NCBI GenBank assembly: GCA_038106445.1
Contig: JAYODU010000004.1
Location: 150,983-214,982 of the forward strand
Reading direction: 5' to 3'
DNA length: 64,000 bases
Source: Pseudemcibacter sp038106445
Lineage (GTDB): Bacteria; Pseudomonadota; Alphaproteobacteria; Sphingomonadales; Emcibacteraceae
Position 1 is the stretch's first letter. Every line of letters begins with the position of its first letter. The notes under the pieces were generated by a model. The model worked only from the letters and a program-made list of their open reading frames with translations. It ran no database searches and was not told the origin of the DNA. Positions 16,457 through 25,486 of the stretch are shown here, one piece after another. The position numbers were made by a program, and so were the translations under genes.

Positions 16457-17362
16457 TTAAATTTCTTCCCCCTTGCCACTGGTTTTCGCCAGAAGCCTTC
16501 TTCTATTGGCTTCTTCAGGGGTCAGGCGAACAACAGTTTTATCTTTAACTCTAAAATCCACTGCCAGGATATTCCTAGCAAGCAGTTGTTCTGACTGCTC
16601 TAGTTCTGACAAATTCTGCCATGCTTGTGCCAATTCCGTTTCGGGCATCATTATTTTAATGCCATTTTTTAAAATAATATCCCACCGGCGGCCCCCAACC
16701 CAGGTCGCCGTTTCCACACTTTCAAACAAATCTTCATTACTTGATATTGCATCAATCAGGGCTTCTAACTGTTTTTCTGCCCCTATGCCGCTTATCATTG
16801 GCAGGTTGGCAAAATACTCAAGTTGCTGGTCTGTAATCTGTACACCTTCGTCAGAAACAACCCAGAGTTTGTTATCAACCTGCCATAAGGCAGCCGGCTT
16901 GTGTTCTCGCACATTAATGACAACATCACCCGAAAAATCTCTCCTTATTGCGGCTTCTTTGATCCAAGGGAGTTGTTCTATGCGCTCGACCGTCGCACCG
17001 ATATCCAATGATAGAAGAGCATCACCTATATTTATTTCACTCGCGGCAAGAATGCTTTGTTCAAACGCAACCTGTTCACCAATCACATCAATCGTTTCAA
17101 CCACCAGGCCCGCATCAACCAGCAACTTACCAATTCTGTCCTTGCCCTCATTGGTCCATGAGGTAAATGTCCCATTACGCCAAAGATATAGAGAACTAAT
17201 TATGACCAGACAGATCGTCGTAACAGAAAATATATTAAGAGCGGTTCTTAAACGCCGCCGCCTGACAAGGCTTATGGCTTCCTTTTCACCTCTCTTTAAA
17301 TCATTTTTTGATCTGTTGAAATTATCTTTTATCGCTCGCAAGATGCATCCTCCACCATCCAA
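16457..17362 (-). CDS. ftsQ: Cell division protein FtsQ
   Basis: Bitopic divisome protein linking early and late division proteins. The product is 301 residues from the ATG at 17362, with a basic N-terminus, one membrane segment (about residues 40-60, ALNIFSVTTICLVIISSLYLW) and a POTRA domain (VETIDVIGEQVAFEQSILAA). An FtsQ/DivIB beta domain follows (AALWQVDNKLWVVSDEGVQI). The annotated ATG overlaps the ddl end by 34 bases. A TTG at 17341 has GGAGGA placed 6 bases upstream and may be the true start, giving 294 residues. The order ddl-ftsQ-ftsA is standard. Confidence 0.92.
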   Translation of the reverse strand: MDGGGCILRAIKDNFNRSKNDLKRGEKEAISLVRRRRLRTALNIFSVTTICLVIISSLYLWRNGTFTSWTNEGKDRIGKLLVDAGLVVETIDVIGEQVAFEQSILAASEINIGDALLSLDIGATVERIEQLPWIKEAAIRRDFSGDVVINVREHKPAALWQVDNKLWVVSDEGVQITDQQLEYFANLPMISGIGAEKQLEALIDAISSNEDLFESVETATWVGGRRWDIILKNGIKIMMPETELAQAWQNLSELEQSEQLLARNILAVDFRVKDKTVVRLTPEEANRRRLLAKTSGKGEEI

Positions 17363-18234
17363 CTTACAAGTTCCGAAAAACTCAGCCCCACATATTTTGC
17401 CTGTTCAGGTACCAATGAAAGCGGCGTCATGCCAGGTTGTGTGTTTGTTTCAAGAATATAAATCTGATCCCCGTCCATTCTGAAGTCTGATCTGCTTACC
17501 CCGCGGCATCCTAAAATATTATGCGCACTGAGGGCAAAATCCATCAGCTGATCCGTTTCATCATCTGTTAAATCAGCTGGCAGAATATGATCTGTAATCC
17601 CGTCCTGATATTTGGCCTTATAATCATAAAAACCAACTTTAGGCCTAAGTTCGGTTACACATAATGGTTTGTCATTCATGACTGATACAGTAAGCTCACG
17701 ACCCGGAATGTATTTTTCCACCATTAGCCGGTCTGTATCGTTCCACGGCCCGTCCATATCAATGGAAAAATCATCTTCTGGGTGGACTATGACCACACCA
17801 ACGCTTGAACCATCATTGTAAGGTTTGACAACAAATGGTCTTTCCATTGGTTCTTCTTCAAACAGTTTTGATGTCTCTATCATTATGTCCGGTGCACAAG
17901 GAATTCCAACGGTGGCAAATAATCTTTTGGAAATAATTTTATCCATCGCCAAAGCTGATGCCTTAACACCCGAATGTGTGTAGGGGATTTTTAATGTTTC
18001 CAATAATCCCTGAACGCAGCCATCTTCGCCCCATGGCCCATGAAGCCCATTAAATACAGCATCAGGGTTTAAGTCTGAAAGAACATTATAGATATTATGA
18101 TCCACATCAACTTCGGTCACATTATATCCTGCTTCCCGAAGGCCTTTTGCCACTGCTTCTCCGCCTACAAGGGAAACTTCCCTTTCACTGGACCATCCCC
18201 CTTTCAGGACGCATATGTGATTATACTTCTTCAT
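17329..18234 (-). CDS. ddl: D-alanine--D-alanine ligase
   Basis: ATP-grasp enzyme making the D-Ala-D-Ala dipeptide that MurF adds to the peptidoglycan precursor. The product has 301 residues, the DdlB type. Motifs visible are GGWSSEREVSL at the N-terminus, NGLHGPWGEDGCVQGLLE, YTHSGVKASALAMDK (subfamily signature), FVVKPYNDGSSVGV and the metal-binding end YILETNTQPGMT. It overlaps murB by 4 bases (ATGA) and ftsQ by about 34, implying translational coupling in the dcw operon. Confidence 0.96.
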   Translation of the reverse strand: MKKYNHICVLKGGWSSEREVSLVGGEAVAKGLREAGYNVTEVDVDHNIYNVLSDLNPDAVFNGLHGPWGEDGCVQGLLETLKIPYTHSGVKASALAMDKIISKRLFATVGIPCAPDIMIETSKLFEEEPMERPFVVKPYNDGSSVGVVIVHPEDDFSIDMDGPWNDTDRLMVEKYIPGRELTVSVMNDKPLCVTELRPKVGFYDYKAKYQDGITDHILPADLTDDETDQLMDFALSAHNILGCRGVSRSDFRMDGDQIYILETNTQPGMTPLSLVPEQAKYVGLSFSELVSWMVEDASCER

Positions 18235-19151
18235 ATATCACGTCCAATTCTTTTAATTTCCCATTCGAGCATAATACCCGATTGCTCCAGTACGCGGCGG
18301 CGTACTTCCTCTCCAAGGTCTTCAATATCCTTTGATGTTGCATCACCTTCATTTATCAGGAAATTACAATGTTTTTCTGATACACGTGCACCACCAATTT
18401 TCAAACCCCTGCAACCGGCAGCTTCCATCAGCTTCCACGCCGATAACCCTTCAGGGTTCTTAAATGTGCTGCCACCGGTTCGTGTTCTGAGAGGCTGACT
18501 TTCTTCACGTGCTTCACCGATTTCATTCATGCGTCGCTGAATTTGTTCTGCATTGCCCGGCGTACCGATGAACGTACCGCTCGTAAAGATGTAATCTTCA
18601 GGTACCGCCGTATGCCGATATGAAAAGCCCATTTGTTCCGGCTTTAAAGTATGAACCGTCCCACTTCTATCAACGGCCCGGGCGGATTTAAAAATATCCC
18701 TGATTTCTGCACCATACGCACCGGCATTCATTTTAAGCGCTCCGCCGATAGTACCGGGCACACCACGCAAAAATTCAAAGCCTGTTAAGTTTGCATTTAG
18801 TGCTGCACGGGACACTGAAATATCCGGTGTTCCGACGCCTGCCGTAATCGTATTATCTTCAATACTGATTTTTGAAAAATTCTTGCCAAACCGAATGACT
18901 GCTCCCTCAATACCGCCGTCCCGTATCAGCATATTTGATCCAACACCCAAGGGCGTCACAGGAACACCTTCAGGCAGCTGAATTAGAAAATCACAAAGAT
19001 CCCTCTCATCATAAGGTGTGAATAATAAATCTGCATCACCGCCTGTCCGAAACCAGCTCAGCTTCGAAAGTGGGGCATCAAATTGTATTTTTCCCCTCAC
19101 GTCCGGCGTAAAATTATACCTGTCGATTTGATGAGAATGGGCTGCCATCAT
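18231..19151 (-). CDS. murB: UDP-N-acetylenolpyruvoylglucosamine reductase MurB
   Basis: FAD enzyme reducing the enolpyruvyl group to give UDP-N-acetylmuramic acid. The product has 306 residues. FAD-binding motifs PLGVGSNMLIRDGGIEG and LTGFEFLRGVPGTIGGAL are clear. The catalytic serine is in TGGSTFKNPEG, and the C-terminal INEGDATSKDIEDL belongs to the type I/IIa family. The 4-base ATGA overlap with murC upstream and with ddl downstream indicates a continuous operon. Confidence 0.96.
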   Translation of the reverse strand: MMAAHSHQIDRYNFTPDVRGKIQFDAPLSKLSWFRTGGDADLLFTPYDERDLCDFLIQLPEGVPVTPLGVGSNMLIRDGGIEGAVIRFGKNFSKISIEDNTITAGVGTPDISVSRAALNANLTGFEFLRGVPGTIGGALKMNAGAYGAEIRDIFKSARAVDRSGTVHTLKPEQMGFSYRHTAVPEDYIFTSGTFIGTPGNAEQIQRRMNEIGEAREESQPLRTRTGGSTFKNPEGLSAWKLMEAAGCRGLKIGGARVSEKHCNFLINEGDATSKDIEDLGEEVRRRVLEQSGIMLEWEIKRIGRDI

Positions 19152-20581
19152 TGCCTTTCCCGCTGCAAGGCATCAGGCAAATCGCAAGCCCACTGGCTCA
19201 CACTGCCTGCACCAAGATAAATAACCAAATCACCCGGCTGTGCTTCTTTTGCAATTACGCCCGGCAGTTCTTCCGGTCCGGAAATGCTGCGGACACCCCT
19301 GTGCCCGACATTATGAAGACCAGCTATTAGCGCCTGTTGATCTGCTCCCTCTATTGGGCTTTCCCCCGCTTCATATACAGGGGCAACGATCACAATATCC
19401 GCATCATTAAAACAGGCACAAAATTCCGCAAAAAGACTTTTCAGTCGTGAATAACGGTGTGGCTGCATCACGGCAATTACACGTCCATCATACGCTTCAC
19501 GCGCCGCACTTAACACCGATGCGATTTCAACAGGGTGATGGGCATAATCATCAACGATCGTGATATCATCAACTTTACCAACCAATGTAAAACGCCTTTT
19601 AACGCCTGAAAATTTTGAAAATGTGCGCCTTAGTATTTCTTCTGAAATGCCAAGTTCAACTGATACTGCAATTGCTGCAAGCGCATTTGAAATATTGTGT
19701 CTTCCGGGCATTGGCATCGTCATATTTTCAAACACTGTTATGCTGTCATCATGCCGGTTACTGATCACAACATCAAAATGCGCAGATCCCTTATTAAAGG
19801 ATACATTGATACCTCTCACTTCGGCCTGGGGACTAAACCCATAGGTAATGATGCGCCGATCTATAATTTTACCGATAAGTGCCTGCACTTCCGGATGGTC
19901 AATACACATGGCTGAAAAACCATAAAATGGCACATTTTCAACAAACGTACGAAACGCCTCTTTGGCATTTCCAAAATCACCATAGAAATCAAGATGCTCC
20001 GGATCAATATTGGTCACAATAGCAACAGTGGATGGTATTTTAATAAAGGTACCGTCACTCTCGTCTGCCTCAACGACCATCCAGTCACCCGCACCTAGGC
20101 GTGCATTGGTACCATAAGCATTGATAATACCGCCATTAATAACTGTTGGATCAAATTTCGCTTCATCAAGAACTGCTGACATCATGGTCGTTGTTGTTGT
20201 TTTGCCGTGGGTACCGGCAACAGATATGCACCATTTAAGGCGCATAAGTTCTGCGAGCATTTCTGATCTTCTGATAAGCGGCATTTTAAGGGCACGCGCT
20301 GCAACGACTTCAGCATTATCACTTTTAATAGCAGAAGAGACAACAATCGCCCATGCACCTTGCAAATTTTGCTCATGATGACCGACAAAAACTTTTATGC
20401 CAAGTTCACGTAAGCGTTTGACATTGGCATTTTCGGAAATATCACTGCCCTGAATTTTATAGCCAAAATTGTGCATAACTTCGGCAATACCGCTCATGCC
20501 GATACCGCCTATACCAACAAAATGAAGTGTGCCTATATTAACGGGGTGTCCGATATTATTTAAACCAGTTTCCTGTGTCAT
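19148..20581 (-). CDS. murC: UDP-N-acetylmuramate--L-alanine ligase MurC
   Basis: Mur ligase adding L-alanine to UDP-MurNAc. The product has 477 residues. The N-terminal nucleotide-binding domain reads HFVGIGGIGMSGIAEVM, the ATP loop is VAGTHGKTTTT, and the central part has VVEADESDGTF and TNIDPEHLDFYG. The C-terminal domain has DDYAHHPVEI and VMQPHRYSR, the MurC-specific arrangement. It overlaps murG and murB by 4 bases each. Confidence 0.97.
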   Translation of the reverse strand: MTQETGLNNIGHPVNIGTLHFVGIGGIGMSGIAEVMHNFGYKIQGSDISENANVKRLRELGIKVFVGHHEQNLQGAWAIVVSSAIKSDNAEVVAARALKMPLIRRSEMLAELMRLKWCISVAGTHGKTTTTTMMSAVLDEAKFDPTVINGGIINAYGTNARLGAGDWMVVEADESDGTFIKIPSTVAIVTNIDPEHLDFYGDFGNAKEAFRTFVENVPFYGFSAMCIDHPEVQALIGKIIDRRIITYGFSPQAEVRGINVSFNKGSAHFDVVISNRHDDSITVFENMTMPMPGRHNISNALAAIAVSVELGISEEILRRTFSKFSGVKRRFTLVGKVDDITIVDDYAHHPVEIASVLSAAREAYDGRVIAVMQPHRYSRLKSLFAEFCACFNDADIVIVAPVYEAGESPIEGADQQALIAGLHNVGHRGVRSISGPEELPGVIAKEAQPGDLVIYLGAGSVSQWACDLPDALQRERQ

Positions 20582-21771
20582 CTTTGCGCTCTCAGTCCTT
20601 CCGGCTTAAGTTTTTGTGTCACATCATCCGAAAGGTCATTTGTCTTGATAATGGAACGGTTCCCCGCGACAAGCGCCAACCTTTCAACAATATCTGCCAG
20701 ATCCTTGGCCGCATAAGGTTTACCAATTTTTCGTGACTCTTCTGCGGCTGTCCATACTTCATTCGGATGACGCGCCATTCGCTGAAGCAATTTTGCAAGC
20801 GACTTGGCATTAAAATCATTGTCTTTATAAAGCCACGCTCCTCCGCACTGCACAAGTTCCTTTGCATTGACGGATTGGTGATCATCTGTCGCATGGGGGT
20901 ACGGAACAAGTATCCCCGGGCGCCCGGCTGTAGTCAGTTCTGAAATGGTTGACGCGCCCGCACGTCCGATAACAAGGTGTGCCCACCTCAGACAACCCGG
21001 CAGATCATCAATAAATGTTGTAAGCTCAACAGCAATCTTTGTGTTAGCATAAAGTGCACGTACTTTCTCAATATCTTCTTCGCGGCATTGCTGGGTAATT
21101 TGTAATCTTCTCTGTGAGGCCCGCGGTAATGTTGATATTGCCTGAGGCACCACTTCGCTGAATATCTTTGCGCCCTGGCTTCCACCTATGACCAGGATCC
21201 TAAAAATACGGTCATCTCCAATTGTCGGATAATAAAGATCACCAATTTCCACTATTTCTTTGCGCACAGGGTTTCCCGTGACCGCCGTGAACTTATTACG
21301 GTGCCAGTTTACATGCTTGGTATCATCAAAAGATAGCGCCACAGCGTCCACAAGTCTTGCCATATAACGGTTGACACGGCCAAGAACGGCATTTTGTTCA
21401 TGTATACAGGTTGGTATCCCGAGTGATTTTGCCGCCCGTATCGTCGGAAACGAAGGATAGCCGCCAAAACCGATAACAGCACCGGCCATAATTGTTTTAA
21501 GAAGTGATCTTGCTTCAAATATTCCGGCAATTATTTTTGGAATTGAGAATATTTTTCCAAGTATCCCCTTTCCAGCAAAAGATGCACTTGTTACCTGATA
21601 GATTTTAATACCCTCAAAAAGGTTTTTATATTTATAACCCCGGCTATCCGTTATTAAAGTTACGCGGTGACCACGCTCCCTTAATTCTTCCATAAGCGAA
21701 AGCGCCGGGAACATATGTCCTCCTGTACCTCCAGCCGCCAGGACAATATGACTTGTTCGCCTTCTAATCAC
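20578..21771 (-). CDS. murG: UDP-GlcNAc--MurNAc-pentapeptide transferase MurG
   Basis: Membrane-associated glycosyltransferase converting lipid I to lipid II. The product has 397 residues, slightly long because of the C-terminal tail. The first glycine loop LAAGGTGGHMFPALSL is at residues 12-27, the second is VIGFGGYPSFPTIRA, and HEQNAVLGRVNR is the acceptor-side motif. The donor-binding motif is RAGASTISELTTAGRPGILVPYPHA. It follows ftsW with a 4-base overlap. Confidence 0.97.
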   Translation of the reverse strand: MIRRRTSHIVLAAGGTGGHMFPALSLMEELRERGHRVTLITDSRGYKYKNLFEGIKIYQVTSASFAGKGILGKIFSIPKIIAGIFEARSLLKTIMAGAVIGFGGYPSFPTIRAAKSLGIPTCIHEQNAVLGRVNRYMARLVDAVALSFDDTKHVNWHRNKFTAVTGNPVRKEIVEIGDLYYPTIGDDRIFRILVIGGSQGAKIFSEVVPQAISTLPRASQRRLQITQQCREEDIEKVRALYANTKIAVELTTFIDDLPGCLRWAHLVIGRAGASTISELTTAGRPGILVPYPHATDDHQSVNAKELVQCGGAWLYKDNDFNAKSLAKLLQRMARHPNEVWTAAEESRKIGKPYAAKDLADIVERLALVAGNRSIIKTNDLSDDVTQKLKPEGLRAQR

Positions 21772-22916
21772 AATTGCCCCCGGGAAAGATTTATTTGTCC
21801 GGACTTATAATGTGTGTACCTGCGCGTAAGGGAAAGTATCATTCCCATTCCGATCGCAAGTGCCAGCATTGATGATCCGCCATAACTGATAAAGGGAAGC
21901 GTCATTCCTTTTGCGGGAATAATTGAAAGATTTACAGCAAGATTTATAAATGCCTGAATACCAAACTGGATTAATAACCCTGAAACAGCAAGCACAGTGA
22001 ACATATCCTGTTCTTTTAATAGATTTACAAATCCCCTTATGACAATCACGGCAAAGATCATAATGATCAATAAACATACAATTGCGCCGAATTCTTCACC
22101 TGCGACAGCAAAGATATAATCTGAATGCGCATCCGGCAGGTATCTTTTTACCACACCTTCTCCGGGTCCCTGACCAAGGAGACCACCATTTTTAAAAGCG
22201 TTGATTGACATATCCGTTTGAAAATTTCCGTCGGCCGTTGGAAAAAAGAAATTATCAATACGTTTTTCAACGTGGGGAAGTGTGAAATAAGCCATGAGCA
22301 ATCCGCAAAAAGCGACGGCTACCAATGCACCAACCCAGAACCATGCCAGCCCGGCCATAAACAGTTGAATTCCCCATACAGCGGCCACAAGGACTGTTTG
22401 TCCGAAGTCAGGCTGAGTAATCAATAATGCAACAACAAGTGCAAAAGTAAAAAAGGAAATCTTCCAACCCGGAAATCCCGGCTTTCTCTGCGTTTCTGAA
22501 AACATCCATGCCGTAAAAATGATAAATGCGGGTTTTAGAAATTCTGAAGTCTGAAGTGTGAAAGACCCGATCTGTATCCACCTTTTTGCTCCTTTTGCCT
22601 CCACACCTATAAAAACAGTGGTAATAAGCAAAAACAAACAAACTGCAAACAATATCACCCCAAATCGCCTGACACGGACAGGTGAAAGAAGTGAAACGGC
22701 AAACATAACCGAAAGAGAAACGAAAAGAAAAATCAGCTGACGTTCTACAAAATGAAAACTTGAAAGCCCAATACGTTCTGCTACAGACGGGCTTGCGCCA
22801 AATACAAGCACTATCCCAATTGTTACCAGAATTGCTATGGATGCAAGTAACCAGCGATCAACTGTCCACCACCATGTGCTAAGAATACTGTTATCTGTTC
22901 TTGAGAAAGTAGCCAT
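21768..22916 (-). CDS. ftsW: Septal peptidoglycan polymerase FtsW
   Basis: SEDS-family glycosyltransferase polymerising lipid II at the septum together with FtsI. The product has 382 residues with about ten membrane helices. Family signatures include KGAKRWIQIG, EFLKPAFIIF, LITQPDFGQT and the loop GGLLGQGPGEGVVKRYLPDAHSDYIF, which contains the catalytic-region aspartate. The C-terminal GMTLPFISYGGSSMLA is diagnostic. Its start lies only 9 bases after the mraY stop. In most dcw clusters murD lies here; it is absent. Confidence 0.96.
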   Translation of the reverse strand: MATFSRTDNSILSTWWWTVDRWLLASIAILVTIGIVLVFGASPSVAERIGLSSFHFVERQLIFLFVSLSVMFAVSLLSPVRVRRFGVILFAVCLFLLITTVFIGVEAKGAKRWIQIGSFTLQTSEFLKPAFIIFTAWMFSETQRKPGFPGWKISFFTFALVVALLITQPDFGQTVLVAAVWGIQLFMAGLAWFWVGALVAVAFCGLLMAYFTLPHVEKRIDNFFFPTADGNFQTDMSINAFKNGGLLGQGPGEGVVKRYLPDAHSDYIFAVAGEEFGAIVCLLIIMIFAVIVIRGFVNLLKEQDMFTVLAVSGLLIQFGIQAFINLAVNLSIIPAKGMTLPFISYGGSSMLALAIGMGMILSLTRRYTHYKSGQINLSRGQL

Positions 22917-22925
22917 ATGATTTAC

Positions 22926-24014
22926 CTACCTTAATTTCAGGGTCGCAAGACCGATCAAAGCAAGTAAAACCGCTATGATCCAGAAACGAATTACAATTGT
23001 CGGCTCTGCCCAGCCCTTCTTTTCATAATGATGATGAATTGGTGCCATTCTGAAGACCCGTTTACCGGTCATTTTGAACGAAAGTACCTGAACAATCACA
23101 GAAACGGTTTCCAGAACAAATAAACCTCCGACAATTGCCAGGACAATTTCATGTTTGGTAATAACGCTGACAGCCCCTAACGCCCCGCCAAGTGAAAGAC
23201 TGCCTGTATCACCCATAAAGATCATAGCGGGCGGCGCATTAAACCAAAGAAACCCAAGTCCCGCACCTATAATCGCTGCTAGAAACACGGAAAGCTCGCC
23301 TGTGCCTTCTATATAAATAATGTTCAAATAATCTGAATAAACCACATTTCCGACAACATAGGCGATAATCGCAAATGTACCAGATGCAATAATAACTGGC
23401 ATAATCGCAAGACCATCCAGACCGTCAGTCAGATTTACACTGTTTGATGCCCCGACAATAACAAAAATTGCAAAAGGAATCATGAACCAGCCAAACTCAA
23501 TCATTACATCCTTTAAAAAAGGAAGTGCCAACTTCGTTCCGGTTTCAGGGCCCGCAGTGTTAATTATAATCATAATCGCACCCAAGGTTATTATCAGCTC
23601 AAGCAATAACTTAAACCTGCCTGATACACCTGCGCTGCTGGAACGGGTAATTTTTGCGTAATCATCAAGAAAGCCGATAAAACCAAAACCTGTCGTTACC
23701 AGAAGGCAGGCCCAGATATACATATTGGAAAGGTCGGCCCATAACAATGTGCCGGCACTTAATCCCAGAAGGATCAGAAAGCCACCCATTGTCGGGGTGC
23801 CCTGCTTGGTCAATATATGACTTTCAGGGCCGTCATCTCTTATTGGCTGGCCTTTTCTCTGCCTTGATTTCAACATGTTGATAACCCGGGGTCCAAGCAG
23901 GAAGCTGACTATAAATGCTGTAAAAAGCGAAATTCCCGTTCTGAATGTCAAATAATTAAAGACATTTAAAACCGTATATTCTTCACTGAAGGACGTGAGA
24001 AAATGATATAGCAT
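22926..24014 (-). CDS. mraY: Phospho-N-acetylmuramoyl-pentapeptide transferase MraY
   Basis: Integral membrane enzyme making lipid I from UDP-MurNAc-pentapeptide and undecaprenyl phosphate. The product has 362 residues and ten predicted helices. Catalytic motifs are the first cytoplasmic loop (IRDDGPESH ... TPTMGG), FLDDYAKITR, NSVNLTDGLDGLAI and FMGDTGSLSLGG, followed by FRMAPIHHHYEKKGW. It lies 23 bases downstream of murF and 9 upstream of ftsW. Confidence 0.97.
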   Translation of the reverse strand: MLYHFLTSFSEEYTVLNVFNYLTFRTGISLFTAFIVSFLLGPRVINMLKSRQRKGQPIRDDGPESHILTKQGTPTMGGFLILLGLSAGTLLWADLSNMYIWACLLVTTGFGFIGFLDDYAKITRSSSAGVSGRFKLLLELIITLGAIMIIINTAGPETGTKLALPFLKDVMIEFGWFMIPFAIFVIVGASNSVNLTDGLDGLAIMPVIIASGTFAIIAYVVGNVVYSDYLNIIYIEGTGELSVFLAAIIGAGLGFLWFNAPPAMIFMGDTGSLSLGGALGAVSVITKHEIVLAIVGGLFVLETVSVIVQVLSFKMTGKRVFRMAPIHHHYEKKGWAEPTIVIRFWIIAVLLALIGLATLKLR

Positions 24015-24037
24015 TTATGTATAACCTTTTTTTCGTG

Positions 24038-25486
24038 TCATTTTATTGCCAGCTGTAAATCCTGTCTCTTATCAAGTGATTGGATCTTCTTAACAACGCT
24101 TGACATGCCGCCGGAATTTGATCCCTTAACCATGATGACATCACCATCACGAAGATCATGTAAAAGTGCTCTTTCAAGGGCATCTCTGTCATTAAAATAA
24201 TTAACCTGTATTGATGGATATTGGTGGAAAATTAAGTCTGCCAACTGTTTCATATGTTGGCCAACAGCAAAAATCTGTTCTACTTCTGCGTGGTCAAGAA
24301 TAGGGGCGAGTTCACAGTGCAGTTGGCTGGCTTGATCGCCAAGCTCGCCCATATCACTAAGCACGGCAATTTTTCGCCCCGATTTTTCAGCTTTGCATTC
24401 ACCCAACGTTTTTATGGCTGCTTTCATACTTGCCGGATTGGCATTGTAACTTTCATCAACCAGCAGAAGCGATGCTTCGGATGCAATATCAAAATAAATA
24501 CGCTCACGCCTGCCACGTCCTGCAAGCGGCTGAAGTTCAGCAAGGCCAAGCCCGCTTAACCCAAGGTCTGCACCCATAGCATCAACAGCGGCAAGTACTG
24601 CAAGAGAATTCATCACCCAGTGATAGCCCAGCATCCCGACTTTATAAGTCATGACCTTGCCGACTATTTGCGCAATCACACAGCTGCAGGTATCATGGAA
24701 AAAATGACGCATCAGCCTGACATCAGCCTTTTCGTTATTACCAAAAGAAATTATTTTCTTTACACCTGCTTCAATCGCTTTTTGCTTCAATCTTTCATAA
24801 TGCGGGTTATCAATATTTAAAACGGCCGTTCCGCCATTATTCATTGATGTAAAAATTTCAGCTTTTGCATCAGCAATTTCTTCTACATTTTCAAAAAATT
24901 CGCTATGGGCAAGCTCAACCGTGGTTACAATCGCAACATCAGGACGCACAAGCTTAACAAGTTCCCTGAGTTCACCTGCATGGTTCATTCCCAACTCAAA
25001 CACACCATATGCAGTATCATAAGGCATGCGCGCGAGTGATAATGGTACACCTACATCATTATTATAACTAAGCACACTTGCATGTGTTTTTCTGTGTCTT
25101 GAAAGGGCGGCTTTCAATGCTTCTTTTGTACCTGTTTTCCCGACACTGCCCGTAACCGCAATAATAGGGACATTCACCCTATCACGTCCTGCCCTGCCAA
25201 GCTTGACCAAAGCCTCCATTACGTCTTCAACAATGATTAGACGCTCTGTCGGCACACCTTCTACTTTTTTATTTACAATTGCACCGGCAGCCCCACTGTC
25301 AAAGGCAGTTTTTACATAATTATGACCATCAAAATTTGGCCCTGAGAGCGCAAAGAACAATTCACCTTTTTCAATTGTACGGGTATCAATTGAAACACCA
25401 TAAGAATTCCAGTTTTTGGATACTTCGATACCAAAAATAGTTTCCAGTTCTTTTGATGTCCAAAGGGGAAGTAAACTCATTTTCAC
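24038..25486 (-). CDS. murF: UDP-MurNAc-tripeptide--D-Ala-D-Ala ligase MurF
   Basis: Mur ligase attaching D-Ala-D-Ala to the UDP-MurNAc tripeptide. The product has 482 residues. The ATP loop is AVTGSVGKTGTKEAL, the central segment VFELGMNHAGELRELV is the MurF-type variant, and the C-terminal domain has DESYNANPASMKAAI, which is diagnostic of MurF. VSIDTRTIEKGELFFAL in the N-terminal domain contacts UDP. It overlaps murE by 4 bases. Confidence 0.97.
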   Translation of the reverse strand: MKMSLLPLWTSKELETIFGIEVSKNWNSYGVSIDTRTIEKGELFFALSGPNFDGHNYVKTAFDSGAAGAIVNKKVEGVPTERLIIVEDVMEALVKLGRAGRDRVNVPIIAVTGSVGKTGTKEALKAALSRHRKTHASVLSYNNDVGVPLSLARMPYDTAYGVFELGMNHAGELRELVKLVRPDVAIVTTVELAHSEFFENVEEIADAKAEIFTSMNNGGTAVLNIDNPHYERLKQKAIEAGVKKIISFGNNEKADVRLMRHFFHDTCSCVIAQIVGKVMTYKVGMLGYHWVMNSLAVLAAVDAMGADLGLSGLGLAELQPLAGRGRRERIYFDIASEASLLLVDESYNANPASMKAAIKTLGECKAEKSGRKIAVLSDMGELGDQASQLHCELAPILDHAEVEQIFAVGQHMKQLADLIFHQYPSIQVNYFNDRDALERALLHDLRDGDVIMVKGSNSGGMSSVVKKIQSLDKRQDLQLAIK

